Source of the DNA: Liquidambar formosana
Taxonomy: Eukaryota; Streptophyta; Magnoliopsida; Saxifragales; Altingiaceae
Length of the DNA stretch: 64,000 bases
Assembly (NCBI GenBank): GCA_039720395.1
Contig: CM077829.1
Location: 22,108,685 to 22,172,684, forward strand
Direction of reading: 5' to 3'
Below, one piece after another: positions 1 to 10,093 of this stretch. How positions within the stretch are numbered: the first letter of the stretch is position 1; each line of letters starts with the position of its first letter. The notes beneath the pieces are model-generated. The model made no database searches. It was not told the DNA's origin and was given only the letters and a program-made list of their open reading frames with translations. Both the position numbers and the translations under genes were made by a program.

Positions 1-113
1 AGGTCAAAAATAGGCAAAACTGGGCAAAATAGGAAAACGGCCTCAGGTGACCACCCGGGGCTGGGCGGCTAGCCGCCCAAGCCCAGGTGGCTAGCCGCCC
101 AGGCCTGGGTGGT
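1..113 (-). mobile_element. Tat-type LTR fragment with GC-rich palindromes
   Basis: This short flank resembles the GC-rich module of the LTR fragment near 40520-40615, read in the same orientation, so it is probably a piece of a minus-oriented Tat LTR into which the next element inserted. It holds a perfect 16-bp palindrome (GGGCGGCTAGCCGCCC, 63-78) and a 12-bp one (CCCAGGCCTGGG, 98-109). The rest of this LTR lies outside the window, so the assignment rests on similarity alone. Confidence 0.5.
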
Positions 114-526
114 TGTCACACCCCATTTTTGCACCACCTTACTAGGGCTCATCATTTCATGCATGTTTTTGTTTGGTTTTTGAGTCTAGTCACTTGCATT
201 AGTTTTCTAGAGTCACAAGGACAATGGATATGAATTTTGGTTCAAATTGGAGTTGATCTTGAGGGATAATAAGAGCTTTTGTGACTTGAGGGGCATAATC
301 GTCTTTTAAGTCCCAAACTTTTCATTTGACCTTGGAATGATCTCCAAATTGTCAATTGGAGTTCATATGGATGCATATGAGGTGTTAAGTCCCGTGGCCC
401 TGATGATGAGTTTAGTGTGGTTATTTACGGATTATCCTTGAAGAATTAGTGCGAATCACAGCATGAGATTTTTGGTTAAAATGAAAAGAAAATTATTTTA
501 TTAAATTAGCCATTTTTATCATGACA

Positions 527-590
527 CTAACACGTGTACGTATGTGATGAGTGTGTGTACGCACATACGATACATGTGCATGCGTGTTAG
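527..590 (+). promoter_or_regulatory. U3 inverted repeat upstream of the TATA box
   Basis: Nested perfect arms are visible: outer CTAACACG (527-534) with CGTGTTAG (583-590), inner CGTATGTG (539-546) with CACATACG (562-569). The structure lies about 140 bp upstream of the TATA box. It recurs in the LTR at 37210-39997 and in both LTRs of the gag-only element. It could be a cruciform or a paired binding site; its function is unknown. Confidence 0.6.
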
Positions 591-728
591 CGGTCAGTCT
601 CCCAATTTTTATAAAAGACAATTTCCTTTTCCTATTCAGATTAGAAGTCTTTTATCATTATAAAATACCTTTTGATTATTCTCCAAGGAAACCTAGTCCA
701 GGAAGGAAAGGGAAACTCCAGATTTCAG

Positions 729-738
729 CTATAAATAC
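729..738 (+). promoter_or_regulatory. LTR TATA box
   Basis: CTATAAATAC lies in the middle of the LTR, where the U3/R promoter of a plant LTR is expected. The same sequence in the same setting is found inverted at about 39196-39206, and in the gag-only LTRs at about 12512-12521 and 20394-20403. Confidence 0.6.
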
Positions 739-2689
739 TCTCTTAATGTCTTTAAACAGGGAGGAGGAGAAGAGGGTTTGGAGGGAGTGAAATTCGTCAT
801 AATTCAGCAGCAGATTTTCTGAAAACCAGCAGTCGTATTTTAATCATAACTTTTTCATCCGAAGTCAGAATGTGATGAAATGGGTCTTGTTAGAAAGATA
901 ATTCAATTCTCTACAACTTTGTATTTCACAAGCTTTGTCCAAATCCAACGTTTTCATACCCAAAAACACGATTGAAGTTGCTGCTGCTGCAAAGTGACGA
1001 AAATCACTTTTCTTTTCTCTTGTTCTCTTTTTGTTTTTCTATTTTCTTTTCAAAGTTGAGTGAGTTTTGATCTCTTTGCTGTGATACCACTTTGACAAAG
1101 GGGAGGATTCGTGTTGGTTTGATTCACTCTAAAGACCTGAGGAGCCACGAACAATTACAAACACAAAGGAAGGCCCTTCCTAAGGTATTCTCCTTCTCTA
1201 TTCAAGCTTAAACTAGGTTTTCATATGGGTTAGGCTTATTGCATGTTAAAGGTAACTTTTTTATCATGTATTAACACTCTAGCTAGTTAATATACATGGA
1301 ATATCTATTTTTTATCTACTGTTTAGCATGCTTTAGGGCTGTCCTTTAGGTTTTTAATGCATAGTTATGATTCTTGTGCTCCTGTTTGTCCTTGTGCTAG
1401 GATTAGTGTCATTGCATGTTAGAGTTAGGATTTTCATCATGTTATATTGCTTTAGTTAGTTAATATGCATGATTTAATTTCTGTTTAGTTTGGTTTTAGC
1501 ATGATTAAAGTATGTCTTGTGGGTTTTTAAGCATATTTGTGAGTTTAGGGTTTTAGAGTCATTATTTCGTGTTTGTTTTCATATAGCATGATAAAGTAGA
1601 CTTTTTTATTGGTTTTTCTTCGTGTTTGCTGTATATGTTTTTCATATGGAGTAAACATGATAGTTTTGCATGCATATTAGTATGTTCTAGGGTTTTTATG
1701 CATGATATGGTTCTAGGAATATGTTAGGACTTAATATTGTTCGCTGTTTTTGCTATTGGCATGCTTAGTGGATGATTTTAGGCCATAATACTATTCTGTC
1801 CAGATTTGCATGTTAGTGTTTTTCGCATGGTTTTGAGCACTTGTAAGGGTGCAAATAGGGTGTGGTATTGTCCTATGGCAAATAGGGCTACTTATGTCTG
1901 AAATAGCTAATGTTTGGAGTAATTGCGCTCAGGTAAGTGGGTGTGAAGGTGCCCCAATTCACCTTTCTTCTTAACTCATTCTCTTCTCCCTATCTAGGGT
2001 TAATTTTTAATACAAGTCTATGGTTTAATCAAAGGTTTCCTTCGTAAATAAAATTCTGGTTTTTATTAAAGTTTCCATTTTGTGGATTTCTTTCCCAAAA
2101 TCAAACTTTCTATCATATTCAACTCTTTTGATCAAATAAGGAAACCTAGGGTTTTAACCATAGGTTTATATTAGGTCTTAACCCTAATTCTAATCGAACT
2201 ACGTGGACTTTGATCCATGTATTTCGTTGCATGGTACGTAGGCGCTCTTCGTGAGGCTCAAGTCCGTTCTAGGATCCAAGCATCCTAGGTTTATTTTTGT
2301 TTTGTTTTCTTCTTTTCTTTTTCTGTTTTTATGTGCTTATTATGCATGGATGGATGAATGAAATATATGATATGCATGCAATTCTTGTGATGATATACTT
2401 GCTGATTTTTGTATGGAAAGACTTTAATTAGCCCAAATGAACTGAGAGACCGAAAGGGTGACATGGGTGCCTATAGGCTTTGCCTAGAACCTTCCCATGT
2501 CATAACTTAGCCTCCGAATCCCCGATTTCTTTGGTTTTCAAAAGATTGGTTTTTGCCTTTCCTTTTTTATGGAGTCATTCAAATTGTTTTGTTTCCTTTA
2601 AAAAATAAGGTGGCGACTCCTTTCCTTTTTCTTTTTCAAACCCATTTTCTTTCAATCCCTTGTGGGCCCAATTTCCGGGGTTCACAGTT

Positions 2690-2707
2690 TGGCGACTCCG
2701 CTGGGGA
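2690..2707 (+). other. Primer-binding site of + strand Tat element
   Basis: TGGCGACTCCGCTGGGGA begins 3 nt after the LTR end. It matches the minus-strand copies at 37189-37206 and 19171-19188 apart from one base (CCGC here, CCAC there). From memory this class of PBS pairs with tRNA-Arg in Ogre/Tat elements; the tRNA identity is not verified. Confidence 0.85.
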
Positions 2708-3470
2708 TTTGTGGGCTAGACTCTATAAAGTTTAAATGGGCTAGGTTAATTTCTTATGTTTAATTAAAATCAATCACATTGCATCCGCTTGATTGTGTGC
2801 TTTCATTTATTGCATTGTGTGTGCAAACTCTTGCATGTTGGGATCGATGTCCCTCGATGTATCCTTGCCAACGATCGGCCTAGTCTCAACCTTGGTTTTC
2901 CTGATTCCATGTGTTGGGGCGAAAGCTATCAACCTCTCTTGCCTAGTACCCTTGGGCTTGCCCTTGGGTATATTAAATGAGTTAATCACGTACTGCTGGA
3001 CCCACGCGGCGTTCATGATGCCACATGTGGTTAGGTATAAGGATTGCTCAAGCAAGTGGAGGACCCTAGCCTACCCTTATCATTAGTCCATATAGACAGA
3101 CTTGTAGGACACTACGGTCTCACCTTTATGCACCCACAATTGTTTGTAATGATGCTATGCCGTGTTTGTGGTGTGAGGCTTTATATCTTATGCCCTTAAT
3201 ATAGACCTTTAAACCCTAGCCTTCGTTAAGGCCATGGGTTAGGAGGAATAAATTAAGGAAATAGGATGTAAAGCTATGTTTGTGATGTTAGCGTCCTAGG
3301 GGATTAATTAAACCTAATTGAAGGACTCTATGCCCTATTCTTTAAAACATACCCTTAATCCATGACCCCTGTAAAGGTAATTGGATAAAAGGAATGAATT
3401 AATTGAACATGGTGTAGAGACCGAAGTTCATTAAGGAAAATATGGAGGTTTAGGACAGATCCTTAGGCTA
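2708..3470 (+). other. 5' leader of + strand Tat element
   Basis: This is untranslated leader between PBS and gag. It is nearly the mirror of 36427-37188. No sense gene is convincing, but an 82-codon antisense frame (2807-3055, non-ATG start) stays open in both copies. Confidence 0.6.
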
Positions 3471-5535
3471 AAGGTTAAAACTTTTCTATCCATAGACGTG
3501 CTGGCTTGGATCCGCAATCCACAAGGGCGTCTAGTGAGTGTTGAGTCTACCCATCAGACAGACATGGCTGACGAAAGAACTAGTGAGGGGCACTTTGACC
3601 TTGAGGCTTGCCTGAAAGCCATCATGGCCAAGCTTAACCATACCTGCCGAGACATCCGATACCGCATTGAAAATGGCTCAAGAGAACCAACAGAAGATGG
3701 CGGATCTTGAACAAAATGGCTCTAAGGCCCATTCCTCGGGTATACCTCATGGGGCTGGCACCGAAGAGGGACCATCAATCCAATGAGAACACCAAGACAA
3801 GGGGGGAAAGTAGCTCGAAACCTGAGGTCACCAACCTAGAAGGGAAGCCAAGGGGAAAGGTACTAGCAGTGATTCCGTGTTAGCTAGCAAGGTAGAAGCT
3901 TGGAGAGAACCATAAAAGGGATTCGCAGGGCTGATGACATGGTCGATGTGCGGACTCTATCCTATGTTCCAACGGCTCGTATTCCACTACAATTCAAGAT
4001 ACCGGAGTTAGAAAAGTTCGATGGGACGGGTTGCCCTAAGACTCATTTGAAGATGTACGTGCGAGCTATGCACCCTCGAGGGGCTACTGACGAGCTTTTA
4101 GCTCAAATGTTCCATGAAACCTTGGCCACTTCTGCTTTGAAATGGTTCTTATCCTTGGATGAGAATAGAACCCGGACTTGGGAAGACATATGCAATGAGT
4201 TTTCAGAGCACTACAAGTATAACACAGAGGTGGACGTTACTCGAAGGGACCTAGAAACTACCAAGCAAGGGGCTCATGAAACTTTCTCCGCTTACATTAC
4301 AAGGTGGAGACAAAAGGCGTCGAGAATGAGGATAGGCCGAATGAGGAGGACCAAATTCAGTTAGTGGTTAAGAACCTGCTGCCCGTGTATCACAAGCACC
4401 TATTTGCCCACTATTTCCCAAATTTCAAAGCTCTCATTGGGGCTGGCACGCAGGTTGAAGATGCTATCAATGATGGGACAATCAAGACTGAGGAAGTGAG
4501 GAGTCGCAAGACAAACTTTACTGGGAAGAACAATGCCGAGGTCAACACCATAACTCAACCAATCCAACCCTTTTCTCTCAATGATGTCAACCCACCTCGC
4601 CAATTCACTGACCTATTCATGCCACTCGAAAGAGTCCTTGAAAAGCTCATAAGTCGTGACCTATTGAAGCCACTCGACCCAAGACCTCCACCAAATCCCT
4701 ACCCAAGAGCTACAATGAGAATGAGTACTGCAAGTACCACCAATCCAAAGGCCATGCCACAATCGCTGTATTCGCTTCGCCACCAAGTCCAAGACCTCAT
4801 TGACAAGCAAGTCATTTCACCACCAACCCGTCCAAATGTCACCCGTAATCCTCTCCCATCACACAACAAACACACCCCCACCTAACACCATAAATGCCAT
4901 TGGGTTGAATCCTCTCGCCCTCGCCATCCCATAAGACAATACACTCCGCTCCCCATGACCTTAACCCGTCTCTTCACCATTTGCCGCAATAACAGCCTTA
5001 TCATGCCACTTCCACCAAGCCAAGACCCTCAACCCCTCACCAATATTGCCAATACCATCATGCACCCGGTCCATGACACCGAGGCTGTTCTATACTAAAG
5101 AAGATCATCCAAGACCTCATTGACCAAAAGGTTTTGTTGTTGCCAAAGAAATCTATCCAACAAGAGCTGAAAGAAAGATATGAAGCAGGGGATCCTCAGG
5201 TTGGCCTATTAGGTGAAAGCGTCGTGAAATATGATTACTATGTGCTGTACTCAGCCACAAGTCTGATATCAGATGAGCCGATAGTCCCTTCATGTTGGGA
5301 TGACTTGCCGACAGAGATGGAGAGCATCGACATGATAGAATGGGATGACTTGATGATGACTCCGAGGAAGTCCATGACATATGGCTAGCGATGATGAGTT
5401 GGACCATATAACAGAGGGGGTCGTCATTTCAAGCCACCCCAACCTAGAATCTGAAAAATCCGTTAGAAGATTTGGAAGGGCAGAGGCGTCCTAGCTTGCA
5501 AGAAGAAGAGGATGAAGTGCTTAGGCTGAAGAAGA
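3471..5535 (+). pseudogene. Degenerate gag of + strand Tat element, cut by assembly gap
   Basis: This is the counterpart of the intact gag-protease ORF at 33280-36426 and covers roughly its first 690 codons. The start codon is lost (AAG at 3471-3473 where the other copy has ATG), though a later in-frame ATG at 3564 remains. The reading frame is then broken repeatedly: similarity to Gag jumps between frames at about 3640-3660, 3770, 3900, 4330, 4700 and 4880-5130. The gag core (around 3960-4500) and the CxxH...H...C region (around 4690-4800) are recognisable but interrupted. Many differences from the intact copy are one-base losses in homopolymer runs (for example GGGG to GGG near 3843). That pattern may be consensus error next to the gap rather than biological decay. 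Confidence 0.8.
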
Positions 5536-5635
5536 NNNNNNNNNNNNNNNNNNNNNNNNNNNNNNNNNNNNNNNNNNNNNNNNNNNNNNNNNNNNNNNNN
5601 NNNNNNNNNNNNNNNNNNNNNNNNNNNNNNNNNNN
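5536..5635. other. Assembly gap of exactly 100 N
   Basis: One hundred N bases separate broken Tat gag from a copia LTR that lacks its first ~300 bp. A round 100 usually marks a scaffold join of unknown size. The missing pol and 3' end of the + strand Tat copy, and the 3' LTR of the minus-strand copy, could lie in it. Confidence 0.95.
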
Positions 5636-6999
5636 GAGGGGGCTGGAAAAATCTGGACAGCCCCTTGGGATTTCAACTTGTGATTGTGATGATGTCACAC
5701 ATCATAAAGTGTGACTTATATAGTCCCACACTAAGGGGGCCGGCCCTAGGGGGAAACCCTATTAGGGTGTGATGCAATTTCTCTAAATTGCACAATAACC
5801 CCTATAATTTATATCAAATATAAATAGGCCTCAAAGAACTATTCTTTATGCATTCATACCCTTTCTCTCATAGACTTTAAAGCTCATCTTGCATGATAAG
5901 TGTGTGACCCATTGGGTTCACATCATCAAGTAGTAGGAATAGCACGAGGTGTGCACAATGGAACTCTTTCCATTTAGGGTCTAATTGGAACTCCTTCCAA
6001 TTCCCTAATTGATTATAACTCACTTATATCAATTAGGGCTTCTACTAACCATGAATAACACCTAGCATATGGTTCATGGTGTCGTCCTTAATGAAGTGAA
6101 TATGTATCTATCAAAGAACCCTTCTGTTATAGTTTATAGGTTACAATTGCATCCTTCCATTTACACAATGTCTCCAATTGAACTAATAGGACATGGAAGT
6201 CTGTCAAGTCCCTAGTTCAATTACTTTATACTCATTCATAAATATCAACTCAATGATGAACTTATGGAAACTCCTTTCCATATTCACACTGCCATGGCCA
6301 TGGACTGAATGAGTTATATTATGAATGCTATATGAGACATTCTCTCTCTTTTTCCTGAGAGTAATGGATTCCTTGTTGATCACTCACATGCCTTCATACA
6401 CATAGCAATAGGGCCAATGAACACCTTTACAGACCCATGAATAGAATCTGCACTTAGTGTTATCAAACTTCTAAAGCTACATGCATAAGGTAACTATGGT
6501 GTCTCAGGTCTAAGGATTACTTGTACCACTATAACATTGAGAAACTGATTGACAGGCAGGTTAAAACTCCATTCAGTTTATCTCAAATCTTTGGTCACAT
6601 TCAGTGTACCTATTCTATTAACAGGCACCCACCTGTTGGTTGTAGTGTCTCCACACAAATAGCTTGAGACCAGCTATCCTCCTATAGAGTCAACCTAACA
6701 AGTGCTAGTCCTATGGTTCATTACTGTCCATCATAGTGAACCTTCAACTAGGAATGATTTAGGAGTTTAGTACAGAGATATATTTACAGTCTCATAATTA
6801 CAACTCTTTGTAATTCAATATTCTCAACTCTAACTCCTTGGACATATTATGTAAATATAAATGATGCATACAAACATAATAGAATAAGCCCTTTTATTAA
6901 ATCAATAATAAATGTGACATACATAAATGAAATCAAATGATTGTTCCTTTATCCCTAAACAATCATCTCTATGATTGGCTCTAGGGCATAACTCTAACA
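5636..6999 (-). mobile_element. Truncated copia LTR (same family as 10094-11307)
   Basis: The sequence follows the copia LTRs at 27550-29205 and 48454-50112 but starts about 300 bp inside them, immediately after the gap, and ends with the LTR terminus TAACA at 6999. It is more divergent from those copies than they are from each other. Directly after it comes the hairpin array rather than the copia polypurine tract. It is therefore a solo LTR, or the outer LTR of an element hidden in the gap. Minus orientation is inferred from the full copies. Confidence 0.8.
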
Positions 7000-8560
7000 A
7001 TCTGAGAATGAAATCTGAGAAGTATACTCAAGTGGTGAGCATACCATTGAAATGGAGAAATATATCCAAGCGATGGATATCTTTAACCAAGTGGGATAAG
7101 AATAATCTGAGAGGTGTATTCAAGTGATGAGTGTACTTTTGAAATGGAGAAATATATTCAGGTCACGAACATATTTAACCAAGTGATGAAAAAGATGCTG
7201 AGAAATATACTCAAGTGATGAGTATACTTAATGATTGAAAAAGACTGAGAAGTACGTTCAAGTGATGAACATACTTTTGAAATGGAGAAATGTATCCAAG
7301 TGATGGATATATTTAACCAAGTAAGCTGAGAAGTACACTCAAGTGATGAGCATACCATTGAAATGGAGAAATATATCCAAACGACGGATATATTTAACCA
7401 AGTAAGATAAGAATAATCTGAGAAGTGTACTCAAGTGATGAGTACACCATTGAAATGGAGAAATATATTCTAGTCACGAATATACTTAACCAACTAAGTG
7501 ACAAGTATGTTTGAGTGATAAACATACCATTGAAATAGAGAAATATATCCAAGTGATGGATATACTTAACCAAGTAAGTGACAAGTATGTTTAAGTGATA
7601 AACATACCATTGAAATAGAGTAATATATCCAAGCGATGGATATACTTAAGCAAGTAAGATAGAGAATAATCTGAGAAGTGTACTCAAGTGATGAGTACAC
7701 CATTGAAATGGAGAAATATATTCTAGTCATGAATATATTTAACCAAGTAAGTGACAAATATTCTGAGAAGTATGTTCAAGTGATGAACATACTATTGAAA
7801 TGGAGAAATATATTCAAGTGATGAATATACTTAACCAAGTAAGTGGCAAAATATCTGAGAAGTATACTCAAGTGATGAGTATACCATTGAAATGGAAAAA
7901 ATATACCCAAGTGGTGGATATACTTAACCAAGTAAGTGACAAATGATCTGAGAAGTATGTTCAAGTGATGAACATACCATTGAAATGGAAAAAATATACC
8001 CAAGTGGTGGATATACTTAACCAAGTAAGTGACAAATGATCTGAGAAGTATGTTCAAGTGATGAACATACCATTGAAATGGAGAAATATACCCAAGCGAT
8101 GGATATACTTAACCAAGTAAGTGACGAAATATCTGAGAAGTATACTCGAGTGATGAGTATACCATTGAAATGGAGAAATATATTCAAGTGATGAATATAT
8201 TTAACCAAGTAAGTGATAATGAGGATCTGAAACTAGGAAGCATATTCAATGGGTGAACATGCTTTTGAAATGGAAGAATATATTCAAGTGATGAATATAT
8301 TCAACCAAGTATGATAGAGAATGAGAATTTGAAGCTGAGAAGCATATTCAAAGAGTGAATACACTTTTGAAATGGAAGAATATATTCAAGTGATGAGTGT
8401 ATTCAACCAAGTGGGATGGAAAATCAAGAATTTGAAACTGAGGAGTATATTCAAAGGGTGAATACACTTTTGAAATGGAAGAATATATTCAAGTGATGAA
8501 TACATTCAACCAAGTGAGATGAAAAATCAAGATTTGACATGAGGATATATGATCAATTTA
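7000..8560 (-). repeat. Tandem array of ~92-bp units made of covarying stem-loops
   Basis: The unit holds two imperfect palindromes, each with a 7-nt loop that is usually AAGTGAT, separated by CATTGAAATGGAG and TTAACCAAGTAAGTGAC spacers. Perfect 8-bp arms occur in several versions: GTGTACTC/GAGTACAC (7425-7447, 7678-7700), GTATGTTT/AAACATAC (7505-7527, 7585-7607), GTATGTTC/GAACATAC (7770-7792), GTATACTC/GAGTATAC (7862-7884, 8140-8162), ATATATCC/GGATATAT (7371-7393), ATATATTC/GAATATAT (7716-7738). Units become looser after about 8220. Tandem repeats between pol and the 3' LTR are a known habit of Tat/Ogre elements, so I assign the array to the minus-strand element ending at 39997. The short ORFs through it are by-products of the repeats. 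Confidence 0.85.
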
Positions 8561-8799
8561 TCAAGATTAAACAAGCATGGTGCAAGAGGAAAGTGTCTTA
8601 ACACATTGTCACTTGAGTTGGCATGGCAGAGGGGAAATATATTCAACCCTTTTGAACATAAAATCAATTCAAGGAATTGATTTCAAGATGGAATTTGATT
8701 GATTTTAAGCTCAAAAAGTGTTGAATATCTCATTTGGAAGGAGGTTTGATTATGCGTCAAGGCGAGACAAAGCGAGAAGCAAAACCAAAACAAAGTGGC
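8561..8799 (+). other. Non-coding spacer upstream of the DUF7745-type ORF
   Basis: This is AT-rich unique-looking sequence between the hairpin array and the promoter module. A few array words (AAATATATTCAA) recur at 8635-8650, so its start may be a degenerate edge of the array. No ORF or RNA gene is seen. Confidence 0.4.
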
Positions 8800-9000
8800 T
8801 TGGGTGACCACCAGGCCTCGGGAGGCTAGCCGCCCAGGCCTGGGTGGTTACCCGAGCCCGAAGCGGAAATCCCACTTTGAATAGGAAACTTCCTATTCTG
8901 ATGGGTTTTTTTCCTATTTGAACTTGGATTTGTGACCTTTTCCCTATAAAAACACATCCAAGAGGTTCCTAAACCTACTTGTATTCATTCATTAGAAATT
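8800..9000 (+). promoter_or_regulatory. Promoter of the DUF7745-type ORF with GC palindrome and TATA box
   Basis: A GC-rich module (8803-8866) includes the 12-bp palindrome CCCAGGCCTGGG (8833-8844), identical to the one at 98-109. A TATA box CTATAAAAA lies at 8944-8952, about 50 bp before the ATG at 9001, which suits a transcript starting near 8975. The module resembles those upstream of TATA boxes in Tat LTRs (40528-40612, 61689-61780). This suggests, but does not prove, that the ORF acquired or shares an LTR-type promoter. Confidence 0.5.
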
Positions 9001-10093
9001 ATGGAGGCTCTAGACAAATTTTTAGGAGGGTTTTTGAGAGTTATGAGTGCTGAAGCAAAATCTGAGTTCAAGTGCTTTGGCTTGGATCCATTGCTCTCCT
9101 TGAGGCATGTGAGGCTTGAAATGAACCTCTTGACTGCTGCTACATATTTTTGGGATCCTCAAGTTCATGTGTTCCGCTTCAACTATGAAGAACTGTGCCC
9201 AACCATGGAGGAATTCTGTGCATTGTATGGAGTTTCAACGGTAGGTCCTTTCATTCTCCCTACTCCTCACCCAAGCTTTCTTACTTCTTTCTCCAATCTA
9301 CTTGGGATTCACCCACAATATGCCTCTACGTTTGTAAAGGACCATATGGTAGACTTGATGAAATTGGCAACCTCTTTTTTATCTTATGATAGTAAAGGTA
9401 TTCTGAATTTTACCTTTCCTATTAAGCATGCTCTTGCCTTTTGCCTCATTGGTCGTTTTGTTATTTCCACTGGTACTCCACATGTTCCCATTCAAATCTG
9501 TGACTTGATTCCTCTCCTTGCCAAGGGCCATAACTTGATTCCCATGGTGCTAGCTGAAACCCTGAATGGTTTGGATAAAACTCATGAGGACCCAAAGGTT
9601 CCTTTAGGAGGTAGCCCCATTCTACTGCAGATGTGGTTGCTTGAAAGACTGAATTTCTTGTGACCAGTTGCCATTACACCATACAAGCCCCAGCATTACT
9701 GCCTTCGCCGCATTGAACTACCTGGGCAATTTTCATTGAGAGATTGGCTAGGTTACTTCCAAACCCTTTCTTGGAAGAGTGTCAAGTGGTTTGTATTCAT
9801 ATGGGGCTGCAGTGACTAGGTGCTTCTGCGGACTTCTGGATGCGCCATGGTGAGACTCATAGGACTGAGGTCTACTTCTTTTTATTGGCCTTCAAGGGTT
9901 CTGCGTCAGATGGGCGCCATGCAAACCATACCCACTTCCTTGAAAGGTGACTATCCTGTGGTGCCCGCGGGTCTTTCTGTAGTGACTTGGGCGAAGGACC
10001 GATGGCCTAGCAAGTTGATACTAACCCAAGTTACGAATACTGATGGTCCGTATATGATGAGCCCCGAGTATAAGGAATGGTTGAAAAGCAATT
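9001..10093 (+). pseudogene. DUF7745 / plant-mobile-domain-like ORF, 5' part
   Basis: The frame opens with MEALDKFLGGF and runs to the insertion at 10094, with two in-frame stops (TGA 9661-9663, TAG 9814-9816). Between and after the stops the same frame stays protein-like (WLGYFQTLSWKSVKWFVFIW, then STSFYWPSRVLRQMGA). Family-like features are the FWDPQVHVFRFNYEELCPTM segment (about residues 50-70), the LCPTMEEFCALYGV block and the VLAETLNGLD...LLQMWLLERL block near residue 190. From memory these match DUF7745, a plant-mobile-like family often carried by gypsy elements; its biochemical role is not known to me. The frame resumes at 29211. Relative to the minus-strand Tat pol it lies downstream and antisense, the position of the additional ORFs reported in Tat elements. 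Confidence 0.7.

Larger units (their letters stand above)
114..2686 (+). mobile_element. 5' LTR of + strand Tat/Ogre-type Ty3/gypsy element
   Basis: The LTR starts TGTCACACCCC and ends GGGGTTCACA, with a PBS 3 nt downstream, which fixes both its ends and its + orientation. It is 2573 bp. It is the inverted counterpart of the LTR at 37210-39997, which is about 215 bp longer, mainly because of an extra segment near 39536-39740 that is absent here around position 385-410. U3 contains a long inverted repeat (527-590) and a TATA box (729-738). The matching 3' LTR of this copy is not in the window. Confidence 0.9.

Noticed and set aside
551..790. 79-codon frame at the left LTR and its mirror at 39144-39383
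   Set aside because: It lies in U3/R over the inverted repeat and TATA box of the LTR, and is present only because the LTR is repeated. No coding signal.
7158..8208. Minus-strand frames of 60-93 codons in the hairpin array
   Set aside because: They follow the repeat period and show only repeat-derived Tyr/His/Phe-rich sequence; no start or family evidence.
7000..8560. CRISPR-like array
   Set aside because: Units are degenerate tandem repeats without unique spacers of constant length, in a plant genome, with no cas genes.
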